A stretch of DNA of 64,000 nt from the NCBI GenBank assembly GCA_949128115.1, contig OX421961.1:85729277-85793276 (forward strand), written 5' to 3'. Numbering within the stretch: position 1 is the stretch's first letter; each line of letters starts with the position of its first letter. The position numbers were made by a program, and so were the translations under genes. Source of the stretch: Anaspis maculata. Lineage: Eukaryota; Arthropoda; Insecta; Coleoptera; Scraptiidae. Shown piece after piece: positions 10,891 to 32,300 of the stretch. The notes beneath the pieces are model-generated. The model made no database searches. It was not told where the DNA came from and saw only the letters and a list, made by a program, of their open reading frames with translations.

Positions 10891-12681
10891 GTTTTCCGGT
10901 AATTCGATTTGCTGCTTCGAATGGTTTGTAATCGGTACCAACCACTGCGTCTCGTCATTCGCGTGTACTTCGATATAACTGACCGAAAGCGCTGGTATAA
11001 CATTTTCTCGCACCGTACGAAGCTTCAGTCTTGGAGACATTTCTTCAATTTCGAGATCGCGAAAAGGTTGTTTTTCTCGACGACCGAAAACAAGCTGATC
11101 ATCTTTGCGCACGTAAACAATGTCTCCATTTTCGGTAAAACTCCGTCCGAGAATTATGTCAATCGGTTGGGCGTTTTCGGGAACTAAGAAAAGTTCAATG
11201 TCATTCACCCGCGCGTCATCAAGTTCAAGGTCGGCATGCATCACCCTCGTACAATTTACCGTACCGCCGCCGAAACCGAATAATGTTTTTGTAACTCGAT
11301 CTGTTTGGCTGCTATCAGGCACGGCGCTCTCTCGAATGGTACTTACACTGCTTCCCATATCAATAAAAGAATGGTACTCACGTTCATTCATTTTGACCTT
11401 ACGAAAAAACTTGCTGGCAGGAGTTGTGTGATTTTCCTCCGGCTGGTCGTTGTGATCCTCCACAGTCATCACGCTATGCGTATCTTTGGCAGTCGCACCT
11501 TCCCTCGGGTATTTTGCTGACGACGCTGGCTGTGTCTGCGCTGCGTTGTACACCCGCGGACTAGAATTCGCATGCGGTGCACTAGTCATCGGTGCACGGT
11601 TGGTTTGTCCTTTTCGAGTACACTCCGAAGAAACATGTCCCGGTAGGTGACAGGCGAAACAAAGTCTTTCCCTAGCTCTGGTGCACTGAGATGAGATATG
11701 CCCGTCTGTGCCTCCACAATTGTAGCACCTTTTTGGTGGCAACGCACTCTCGCCAAAGCCAGGTTCCACAGTTTGTGCACGATAGTCACCGTCGCTTTTA
11801 CGATGGACACTCACGTTCGCGGAATCGACGCTGTTTTTCTTTTCTGTCACTCGACACAAACGTATAATGTCGTGAAGTAACTCCTCAATGGTGGTATGAT
11901 ACGCTGTTAGCAATCCCGGAATAAGCGTCTTGTTGTATAATCCTGCGACGATCTGCTCCTTGCACTCTTCAAGGGGTAGTCTCAGCTTTCTGCACAGCTT
12001 GTACTTCTCGTGGAAGTATGACTCAACAGCTTCCTTGTTGCCCTGGGTTCTTGAAATCATCGCACACCATAAATCCGTCATGCTTTCCTGTGTCACGAAC
12101 GCAGCTTTGAAGAGTCGCTCAAATGACGGCCAAGACTGAATTTCGTCGCGACGCACTTCGTACCAATCTTTTGCTGGTCCAACTAAATGTATTCTCGCCG
12201 TTTCTAATTTCACCTCTTCTGGCCAATGATGCAATGTCCCGCAACTGTTTATTCTAGCCAACCACTCGCTAGCATCGTTTTCTCTTGTGCCGTTGAACAT
12301 TGGAACAGCTTTGTTTAAATCTGGCATGACTTGATAGAAGTTCGTATTGCTCGGGCGTGGACTGTCATTGCGGTTTTGTAAAAGCTCAAGTAACAGGTTA
12401 TCCGTTCTTGATCTACTCTCTTCCATTCTCGCGACCAAATTTAGCATCGAATTCATCTGCTGCTGAACAGACCATTCCATCCTCGAGGTGTAGGTGACGT
12501 TTTCCGAAGGCCGATCGAATGTATTGTATGTTGATCTCGGATGACCTCCTGCAGCTCCATCTATTGGCTTCATTTCTTGATCACTCAGAAATGAGTCGTA
12601 TTCACTCAGATTTCGACTCTGCGCACTTCCGTCATCCTCGAAGGAGCTAGCCCGACCGTCCCGTCTTGAACCGTCCGCCAT
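10831..12681 (-). CDS. retrotransposon gag with aspartic protease
   Basis: 616 codons from ATG at 12681. Residues 120-280 form a retrotransposon capsid-like region (WYEVRRDEIQSWPSFERLF). Two CCHC zinc knuckles lie at residues 319-333 (CYNCGGTDGHISSQC) and 341-354 (CFACHLPGHVSSEC). The protease active site reads F-I-D-M-G-S-S at about 439-445, with D-M-G instead of the usual D-T-G, and the flap/dimer block IILGRSF follows. The last ~22 codons (about 10831-10895) are out-of-frame RT sequence created by the RT deletion, so the original frame would have continued into RT. The gag part looks intact. Confidence 0.9.
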   Translation of the reverse strand: MADGSRRDGRASSFEDDGSAQSRNLSEYDSFLSDQEMKPIDGAAGGHPRSTYNTFDRPSENVTYTSRMEWSVQQQMNSMLNLVARMEESRSRTDNLLLELLQNRNDSPRPSNTNFYQVMPDLNKAVPMFNGTRENDASEWLARINSCGTLHHWPEEVKLETARIHLVGPAKDWYEVRRDEIQSWPSFERLFKAAFVTQESMTDLWCAMISRTQGNKEAVESYFHEKYKLCRKLRLPLEECKEQIVAGLYNKTLIPGLLTAYHTTIEELLHDIIRLCRVTEKKNSVDSANVSVHRKSDGDYRAQTVEPGFGESALPPKRCYNCGGTDGHISSQCTRARERLCFACHLPGHVSSECTRKGQTNRAPMTSAPHANSSPRVYNAAQTQPASSAKYPREGATAKDTHSVMTVEDHNDQPEENHTTPASKFFRKVKMNEREYHSFIDMGSSVSTIRESAVPDSSQTDRVTKTLFGFGGGTVNCTRVMHADLELDDARVNDIELFLVPENAQPIDIILGRSFTENGDIVYVRKDDQLVFGRREKQPFRDLEIEEMSPRLKLRTVRENVIPALSVSYIEVHANDETQWLVPITNHSKQQIELPENTREGLVRDVREAAESLRSI

Positions 12682-12787
12682 CTTGGTTCACTCACACAGC
12701 AAAACTCAGGGAACCGACTAACTCTCCGTTGTAATGACTTTTCGGCACTACGCGTCACATACGCGGATCGTTATCGCACTTCTGAAG

Positions 12788-12972
12788 TGTAGGATTTCTA
12801 TTTGGGGCCTGGGGACCAAGGAAAACCAGACCATCAACTTTTACGAATTTTATTCAGATACGTCCGCTCTCCTTGCGGCTTGGGCGACCACTGACTCCCC
12901 TGACTCAGGTCTGCCCAGTCAGCGCCCTCTCTCGTTTTACCTATCAACTATTTTTAAATAAATGCGCTAACA
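12788..12972 (-). repeat. 5' LTR of the Ty3-type element
   Basis: 185 bp, indistinguishable by eye from the copy at 6776-6960, followed by the CGTA duplication at 12973-12976. Identity of the two LTRs points to a recent insertion. The gag ATG lies about 105 bp inside. Confidence 0.93.
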
Positions 12973-12982
12973 CGTATATGCA

Positions 12983-13790
12983 CCGAGCCGTAGTTTTGCG
13001 GTCGTTTTCAAAAATTCATAACAATTGACCCGAAGGTCGTATTGAAGTGGAGTTTTTGTCAAAAGAAAGTTCAAATTGTTCTCTAAATATAATCCCCTCG
13101 ATAATCCCATACATGTAGTAATGTATCTTCATAAAAACATGTAGCTACCCGCATATCGTAACTTTCAACATCTAACTGCGAATTCCAGCACTTAATCGGC
13201 GAAGCCGCCTTACAGCAAAATGTTATTATTGTAATTGTTTATGATTATTTTGGATAGATTTTTTTTTGGTTCGCGTACCAAGGCCATGAGCTACCCAGTA
13301 CCCATTCAAGTTGAAATATTTTCTGTATTAGATTCCGGTTTGTTCGGAGAAAAGGATATCAAGCACCAGCAAGCAACGAATAATCTTTTGCGGCCGAGCC
13401 GTAGCTTCGGAGTCATTTTCAAAAATTTATAACTATATTATTGACTGGTACCTCGCACCGATGTGGAATTTTCAGTAAAATTAAGTTCAAATTCTCCCTC
13501 GAATTCTCCTCTAAATGTAACTCCGCATATGTATTATTGTAAAATGATAAGAACGGGTAACTTGATCGCATGTGATAACTTTCGAGAACAGTCCGGCTCC
13601 TGAAATGCAGCATTCAACGGCGATGCCGCGTCACACTAATTTGTTATTATTGTAATTGTTTATCATTATTTCGTCGAGATTTTTCTTGGTTCGGGATACA
13701 AGGTCATGAGCTACCCATTGGAGTGAAAATTTTTCGCAAAAACCTTTTCGTCTAGGACTAGATGCTGTGACGGACAGACGGACAAAGAGA
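12983..13790. repeat. two-unit direct repeat, period about 411 bp
   Basis: Units start at ccgagccgtag (12983 and 13394). Shared blocks follow in the same order: a 'cattttcaaaaatt' block, 'gttattattgtaattgttta' (about 13220 and 13642) and 'aaggycatgagctaccca' (about 13280 and 13702). The second unit ends in 'gacggacagacggacaaag' (about 13770). The first unit has an extra ~70 bp at its end. It resembles retroelement 3' sequence. The Ty3-type element inserted immediately upstream. Confidence 0.7.
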
Positions 13791-15310
13791 GGACAAAAGC
13801 GCCTTCCCGTTTGGAAAAGTGCGCTAAAAACGGACGGTATATTTGTGATGGTAGCAAGCCAGCAGAACGCGTTGACGTGAATTTTGTATCAGCACCAGTA
13901 CGGGTTGAAGAGAGATGGTGCATTTCGTAGATTTATCAATAATTTCGAACAAGAGAAAAATAAATAAATTTTGTTTTTAGGACCTGACAGGTAACGATAT
14001 AGACTTCGGCGCCGAGTGCTTTTGAAAAAATTAACGCCGGTGTTGATATAAAAAAAAAATGCAAATATTCACTTCAACACGGAATAAATTACTTGAATGT
14101 ACCTTCGATCACTATAAACCTCTGATGGCGCTGTTCTTTGAAGAATTATCAAATTATAAACGCAATCATGCGCCCTTCAAAATATGTGTGGTTTTTTTGA
14201 AAATTGAACATTATAGTTTCCTTGTATTTCAGGGTTCTCTGTTGAACACACGGCATTCGGTGAAAACCGCGGCTATAGTTCGCCTGCAGAATATTAGATA
14301 TGACCTCGCGTGTGAAAGACCTGATATGATAATAATAATAATTTTGATGATAATAATAACCAAACTTTGGTATCTTCAGGAGAAAAATGCCGCTGCAAAC
14401 TTATATTTTTCCATTATAAGAAAGAACTAGAACAGAGTAACATAATACTGACTCTGAACACTGATGAAAAAAAAATTAAAATTGAAATTTTTTATTGGGA
14501 AAGGTACTGAATGCGGAAATGCGGTCGCTTTTGAAGTAGGTAATCATTTATGAAAGTAACGAATACTTTATCAAATGAGTAATCGGTAGGTACTTCGGGT
14601 CCCGGTGAGAAACGATGTAAACGAGTAACGTTACAAAAGTAACGAATCAGTACTACGTCTATGGTACTACGTATGAGTACTACCCGCCCATCACTAATAT
14701 ATAGTGCAGGCTGTGCAAGCCTTACAAATTTCTTCACGTCATATTACGTACTTGTGGAAAAAACCTTAATAAAATGCTGGAGTCGTTCCCCTTACGTGAC
14801 TTAGAGAAATTTTTAAGAAGTGACTCAAGAAATTTAAAACATCTTTGACAGAAAGAGAATTTTAAAGTAGGGTAGGCTCGAGGGTAGGGTAGCGGCAAAG
14901 GGGTTGGATAATTTTTTTTAGCAATACATGTTCTAGATGTCCTTGAGGACCGTCCTGTTTCGGCGTTTTCCTGGAAAATTTTGACGGCGAGAAATCTGAG
15001 GTGGGAAGTTTGAAAATGAACATATGTTACCCCACAATAATATAATCATGTATAGGTATTGGGGCGCCTTTCATCGTATTAATACGATCGATGATACGAG
15101 TACAACAGTATTTATTAATTGTGGAGGGTCAGTACTATCCTCCTAGGTCGGTACAGACTTTTTATTGAGTGATTCTGTTATTTTCTACGCCTACATTGAC
15201 AACACAAGTGAACAATTTCCGAACGAGATGACAAGATTGACAAGTGAGCTATAGGTTCATAGCCTGCCCGCCATCCAGGTATTTCATCATTCATTTCATT
15301 TTCTGACCTG
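13791..15310. other. intergenic stretch without recognised gene
   Basis: It contains a short (ATA) microsatellite near 14328-14360, a segment with repeated 'agtaacg' words (about 14560-14650) typical of a decayed repeat, and an open frame of 123 codons (14059-14430). That frame has no recognisable motif, contains low-complexity I/M runs from the microsatellite, and is not supported. Nothing else was identified. Confidence 0.4.
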
Positions 15311-15317
15311 TGAAATG

Positions 15318-17225
15318 CAGGAGTTTGTGTAATACACTACTCGTCCTCCAATCACAGCACAGCTTGGCTTGTAGGCTGTGGCTGGAGGGGTCGGGGCGCG
15401 GCGGGCAGACACAGAGTGACGGCGCTGTCATTATGGACTTAGATTTTTTTTTCGATTGTGCTGGTTTTTATTCTGAGGGAATTTTTTTGGCGTCGTCAGC
15501 ATGCGAATAATACGGCAACCGGTTGAAAACGTTCATCCGTGGAATGCAAAAGGAGAACCTCTAATATCGGGTAAGTTCAATTTGACTGGGGAAAACAGAA
15601 ATGCATTTTTGTTTACTTTTATTATAGGCCAGTGTAGGAGTACTGAACAGGCAAAGAAGCCACTTTAGCTTCATTCTATCACATGGACAGAGATACGGAG
15701 CAGAAAACATCGCTATCCTGGCTGGCCCAAGCCCATGCCCATGAAGGGATCTCAGAAGTTATTAAGGTTATGTTGCTCTGTGTTTTATTGAAGTCCGCTT
15801 TGACGAGGCCTAGCCCGCCTTGCTGGCAAGGAAACCGCACTTTAGAGCATTCGGTTCTGAAGGTAATGGTCTACAAGACAATAACTGCACAAATTCATTG
15901 TAGTTTGCTTTTTCAGAAGACAATCGATAGCTATAGCATAGCACCAGGCCAGGCTCCACCAGGACCAAAACAAAGACAGTTTGGAATCACCACTACAAAA
16001 GCCCTTCCTGCTCCCTCCCCCCCATACGGTTTACTCATATTACCATCACAGTGAATAGGAAAGAACAAGACACTGCATGTATGGTCCGCTTTTTTTATTA
16101 TAAATGAACACTATTCCGAGTTATGATTTTGTTCGACAAAATTTGAGAGATGGATTGAAGGTAACTGGCACCAGATGTTCCCTCTTATCAGTTCAGTGTT
16201 CCTTTTGTAACAATTTTTATTCAATTGCTAGATACTTACTAAACACAATAAATAACTTGTTGCAATTTATTTTCAGTTTTTCATTATAGTGTAAGAAAAA
16301 TAACATTTCAGACATTAAAATTATTCAGCAGGTAAGCACTACAAGATATTTATTATGTCAAGTCTTAGAAAACAATATCAGCCTACAGGTTGTCAGGCTC
16401 ATTTTGTACAGTGCCTGCCTTGTCGTGTCTTGTCTTACTGTCTTGCGGTTCATCTCAGGCTCGTAGAAAAACTGCAAAATAATTTCCAACTAAGTAAACG
16501 TATTGATGTCAGAATGTTGGGCTCAAGTACCTTGACTCCACCGAGCGGAAAAGCGGCTCTTGTAGTGGTGATTCCAAACTGTCTTTATCTTGGTCCTGGT
16601 GGAGCCTGGCCTGGTGCTATAGCTATCGATTGTCTTCTGAAAAAGCAAACTACAATGAATTTGTGCATTTATTGCCTTGTAGACTATTACCTTCAAAACC
16701 GGAATGCTCTAAAGTGCGGTTTCCTTGCCAGCTAGGCCACGTCAGAAGGACTTCAACAAAACACAGAGCAACATAACCTCAATAACTTCTGAGATCCCTT
16801 CATGGGCATGGGCCTGGGCCAGCCAGGATAGCGATGTTTTCTGATCCATATCTCTGTCCATGTGATAGAATGAAGCAGAGCAGAAGTGGCTTCTTTGCCT
16901 GTTCAGTACTCCTACACTGGCCTATAATAAAAGTAAACAAAAATGCATTTCTGTTTTCCCCAGTCAAATTGAACTTACCCGATATTAGAGGTTCTCCTTT
17001 TGCATTCCACGGATGAACGTTTTCAACCGGTTGCCGTATTATTCGCATGCTGACGACGCCAAAAAATTCCCTCAGAATAAAAACCAGCACAATCGAAAAA
17101 AAATCTAAGTCCATAATGACAGCGCTGTCACTCTGTGTCTGCCCGCCGCGCCCCGATCCAGCCACAGCCTACAAGCCAAGCTGTGCTGTGATTGGAGGAC
17201 GAGTAGTGTATTACACAAACTCCTG
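15318..17225. mobile_element. 1.9-kb palindromic hAT-like element
   Basis: The ends are CAGGAGTTTGTGTAATACAC (15318) and its complement (to 17225). The flanks are TGAAATG on both sides (15311-15317 and 17226-17232), a 7-8 bp target duplication as expected for hAT elements. The arms, about 700 bp each (15318-16040 and 16500-17225), are inverted near-copies. The centre (about 16050-16490) is unpaired. No transposase was found. Both arms carry intron-like signals (gtaagttc near 15570 and ttattatag near 15628). This suggests a captured gene fragment, but the open frames differ between arms and carry stops. Confidence 0.75.
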
Positions 17226-17741
17226 TGAAATGCAACTTTATTATTAATTTTAAGCATTTATTTAGTTGTAAATCTATCCAAGTACCTTCATCTTCTTAGG
17301 ATGAAAATGACTTGTTTTTAACCTAACTATCGTTAGTGTTACAATTTACATAGTTCATATTCGTGGTTACCTAAGAGGATTAGACTCAGCTGAATAACTT
17401 TGCCACACAAAAAAAAAAAAAATTTGGAGTAAAGACCAGGTATACTGTCATTATTCTGGAATCACTGAATGTTACAACGGCGATGAACATGGTTCAGGTT
17501 CTTTTAAACAAAACAGCTCATTTTGTAAACAATTTAATATTCACTTCTTCACATTCACAAATAATACTCCATGCAATCCACTGAAACAAAAATAAAATCA
17601 TTCAAAAATCAGTCGCAACACCAAATCACACACCTACTACTTATATTCTAATAATTTACATCTACTAACGTTTATACATTTATAAATAAAACGGACAGCA
17701 GCGTGTAAAAATAATATACACAAGAGTTAACAAAATACGTA

Positions 17742-28317
<10,576 letters not shown>

Positions 28318-28901
28318 ACCTTGCCCGTCTTTAATTTGTTATCAAAAAATACGTGTCCTGAAGACGTCACAAACATCGATACTGATTTTGGGGTATCGCC
28401 TGTCAAAATTTGGAATGCACTTTCTGTTCTCTCAACACACGGGAGTTACTCCATTTCACGACAGATTCAGATAGCTTTTAATGAGGACGAACACGAAAAT
28501 CGAGACACTTTACTGAGATGATACAAATATTTTTGACACTGGCCTGGCACCGACTTTGTGACTTTGACGTCTAAAATGTTTCACCGATTTTTTTGAGGTT
28601 CAGTAGTACAGTCATTCATTCATGCACTGTCGCCAACATAACGTAAATTTACCATGATTTCATCAATCAACGATTTAATGTAATCTTAGATTGTGATAAG
28701 ATTTGGCTGGAAAATTATTGTTACTTCGCAGAGAAACTATCCCATATCCAATTTACGTTCTTTATCTTTCTTTTCTTTATACAATGAAATGACGAAAGTA
28801 GCCAGAAGATTGGGCGACACATTCACCTGAAGTTGGCAACAATGTTAACCAAATCACTAGCAGTAAAGCTGGCGGTCGATTCAAAATTCCAAAGTCTATA
28901 A

Positions 28902-29353
28902 TCATTTTTGCAAAAATTTTATTTTAATTAATTCTATAACATCAGGATCAGTGAAAGCGTTTACAATTTTGCACATTGTTTCAAATTCTTCTTTAGCTTT
29001 ACTTTCAGATGAAGCGGATTCTACGTTCAAATCGAACCTGCTTTGTTGACTTTGTAAAAATGTTCTGAATTCTTCACTGCTCAATTTGTTGACTTTCTGA
29101 ATATGGGGGCAATTTTCGATGGTCACTTCACGCTGAACTGACTGCATGTCCTCCTGCTTTTTCACTGCTTGTCCTCTTGAGTGTCTCTTATTACTTGTTT
29201 CGTATTTATCTCGGTACAATTCAATGTACTTTGTCACCTCTTCAATTTTCACATCTCCAGTTGACTGAAATCAATTTTCTTCTAAGGCAATATTAATTGT
29301 GGATTGTGGAACATGTACAGTATTTATCAAGATTCCGCCTTAATGAAGACGAT

Positions 29354-29388
<35 letters not shown>

Positions 29389-32300
29389 GCGTAGCATTGA
29401 TGATGTTTGATGGGGGCAGTCCATCTAAGCATTTAGGCCGACAAGAGGGGACCCCGCGCTAACCCCCCACATAGGTGCAGGTGTGTTAACACTTGACACT
29501 CGCGCTCTCCCTCTGCTCGCGCTCGCGCCGTACGTCCCTGACTACGCTGTCGGTTTGGCTGGGATATTTTAGGCAGGGATATTTTGTCGCCACACCATTT
29601 TCGACTGTTGCCCACCTTCTTGGAGCATTAAAGGTCACAGTTGTGTTCCTTCAGGTCCTCAAAGAGATGCTGTTAGTGACTGCATGCAAAACTTCTTGCA
29701 GGTCGGCCTTAAATATACACACCCAAATGGTCTAGGGATCACCCCGAAAATTTGTCTCCGTTAAACTGACAATTTTTCGAGAAAACATTAGCTGATTTTG
29801 GAAATTTTCATTGTGCTCCAGCTCGATAAAGTAATCCTTCGACTATAAGATACCACCTTTGATCACCCGATTGTTGATCTTACGTACGATATAAGTACAG
29901 GGTGACAATGGAACCAGCGCAAAAATGCCTAACTTCAACAAGGTCCCGTTTTGAGAGAACAAATCGCAGAATTTTCTAGGTGATATTTTTGGAAAGCGAA
30001 CAGCAATATCCCAAAAAACGGTTTTCGACTTTTGATTGTATTTTGTTTTTTCAAAGAATTATTCGAGGAATTATTGATTTTATTGTGATTTTTGGATTTT
30101 TCGATGCAGACTCTACCAGCAGTCTTGCTAACCCTCGAAACTGGACAAGAATGTACACAATGCTCTATTAAATGTATCATGAAACAATTTGATCTCATCA
30201 TTCTCATCAGCCCTCAGAAAGCAGTAAGGCACCTCTTCTGGGAGTTCTGGGACTATGGCAAATCAAGCATGTTATTGCGACATTGCATTACATGTTAAAT
30301 ACTCGGTTAAATAATAGTCTAGGATGATTCAAAATGCACCAGTGGCAAGTACCCGTTGCATTACGATTGCCATAGTAATCAATTTGAATAGATCACAAAA
30401 AAATCAATAGCTCTTTGGAAAAACAAAATACGATCGCCGCATGCCGTAGGATGTAATGTAAACTTGACAGTAGGGACCACGGTCTGTAATAGTAGTTTAC
30501 AATACGAGTTGGCTGTTACATAAGTGGTTTTCAGACACGAAGCCAAAATTTGCAGAACGAGGGCGCAGTCCGAGTTCTGTAGAGGCTGAGTGTCGGAAAG
30601 CATCTTGTGTAACAAGCCACGAGTGTTGTACAACATTTTACGTGTTTGTTCTATTGAAAATTGTGAAATTTTTGTAATTTTTGAGGTTATTTTGACAAGT
30701 GTCAACTTAAATACATAAACTGTACCTAATATCCATATACAACTTATATAAAAGTCATTACATCTCATGTATTAACACAACAAACACGTAAATATATAAA
30801 ATATATACAGAGTTGAAGGTTTTCGGGGTAGTAGTACTGGTAACTGGTAGTATAATAGTAGGACTAGTAGCCAGTAGTATTAGTTGGTACTAGTCCCTTG
30901 ATCTTGGATGTAGAACTTGAATCTTGGTTAAGTTTGACAGAACGGCAATAACGGCATAAGTTAACATCCTATTGTGAACCAAAACATTATTGATTTTCAA
31001 CTGTTGAAGTTTTACGATTACGGAATAAGTTAGAGTTAACAGCCATACGAGAGAGCGCTGCTTTAGAAATATTGATGTAAGCTTTCCAAAAATGCTATAA
31101 TCCACGTTTCCCGAAAGGCTTCTGCGCATACCTGTGAAAGTAGGACGTTGCCATATCTATATCACGACAACAAGTTGACAACACTGTAATACGGTGTGCG
31201 TGTGTAATGTCACGCAAATTTCAGCTGACAGCGCTTGACGTCGATTTGACGTTTCGACAGATCTAACCAAATAACGCTCTTGTTTCGTTGATCGCCTTGC
31301 AGTTCGTTGTGTTTCGTTAGTTTCGTATCACCTGAATCTTTTCTGCGTCTTTCTGCCATACGGCACGTAACATTTCATTCCTGAACAATATTAAATGTTG
31401 AATGGTTAGGAGGTTATGTTTGTTGTTTGTTTACATTTCGATTATTGATTGACAGTTGCCATTGACAGTGACACTTCGTGCGTCAAAATTGAAATTACCG
31501 CGCTGCAGGTATGCGTTCTCATGTGTGCGCTGAAGTGATGTACGTGGTGGTAAACGTGGATTATGCCGTTCACGTTTTAAATTCAGTAGAGTACTCAACG
31601 GTAGAATGACTTTTTGGTGCAAAAATAAAGTGACAATAAGCTGGGGGCTACGGCTACGGCTGATGGAACCTGCAAAGTTTTGCATGAACCGAAACTATCA
31701 GCAGTCATTAGCCGTATCCTCCCAGCGCTTCAGCTTGTCACTTCAATTTTGCTCAAAAAAGTCATTCTACTGAAAATAAAAAATGTACGGGATATACCGT
31801 ATGATCAAAAACTTTTCTACTTGCGGTAGGCTGTGGCCTGGCCAAAATCAGCCTCGTTTGCCGGCCAATGACCAGGCCACAGCCTACCGCAAGTAGAAAA
31901 GTTTTTGATCATATGGTACATGAAAATTCTGCGACTTCATTTTTCAAAATGGGACGTTGTTAAAGTCAGGTCATTGTTGAGTTCCTGCCATTGTCACCCT
32001 GTATATCATACATAAGGTCAACAATCAGGTGACCTAAGGTGGTCCATGTGATCAAAAGATTACTCTATCGAGCATCACAAAAATTTACAAAATCGGACAA
32101 TGTTTTCTTGAGAAATTGTCATTTTAACTATGACAAAATTTCGGGGTGGTCCCTAAACCATTTGGGTGTGTATACATGTGTTAGGTACAAGTGCTGACCT
32201 GCAATGCTGACTAAAGGTGCGTTCAGTCAGCTTATTTAGCCCTAAGTTTTAATTTTAGTCGCAAGCGCAGCGACGCCCATTGGCTCTTATGAACCAGCCT

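Larger units (their letters stand above)
6776..12972 (-). mobile_element. Ty3/gypsy-type LTR retrotransposon, defective and with nested insertion
   Basis: A 6.2-kb element on the minus strand. It is bounded by two 185-bp LTRs (12788-12972 is the 5' LTR, 6776-6960 the 3' LTR) that look identical by eye and run TG...CA. CGTA flanks both sides (6772-6775 and 12973-12976), a 4-bp target duplication. In order the minus strand encodes gag plus aspartic protease, a truncated RT with RNase H, then integrase; this RT-RH-IN order defines the Ty3 type. No env-like frame is seen. The RT catalytic centre is missing. A 1455-bp DNA transposon sits between the RNase H and integrase parts. A clear primer-binding site next to the 5' LTR was not recognised. 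Confidence 0.92.
29697..32202. mobile_element. 2.5-kb inverted-arm element hosting several nested MITEs
   Basis: Arms of about 280 bp: 29697-29980 pairs with 31920-32202. Paired words include 'cacacccaaatgg' with 'ccatttgggtgtg', 'gtacagggtgacaatgg' with 'ccattgtcaccctgta', and 'gcagaattttc' with 'gaaaattctgc'. The core contains further inverted sequence (about 30040-30110 against 30360-30435) and three small elements at 31102-31559, 31600-31795 and 31797-31916. Located in the last intron of the HSPBAP1-like gene. Confidence 0.7.

Noticed and set aside
16800..17165. 121-residue minus-strand frame starting near the right end of the palindromic hAT element
   Set aside because: It reads through an apparent intron, and the equivalent frame in the other arm is broken. 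Kept only as a possible captured fragment.
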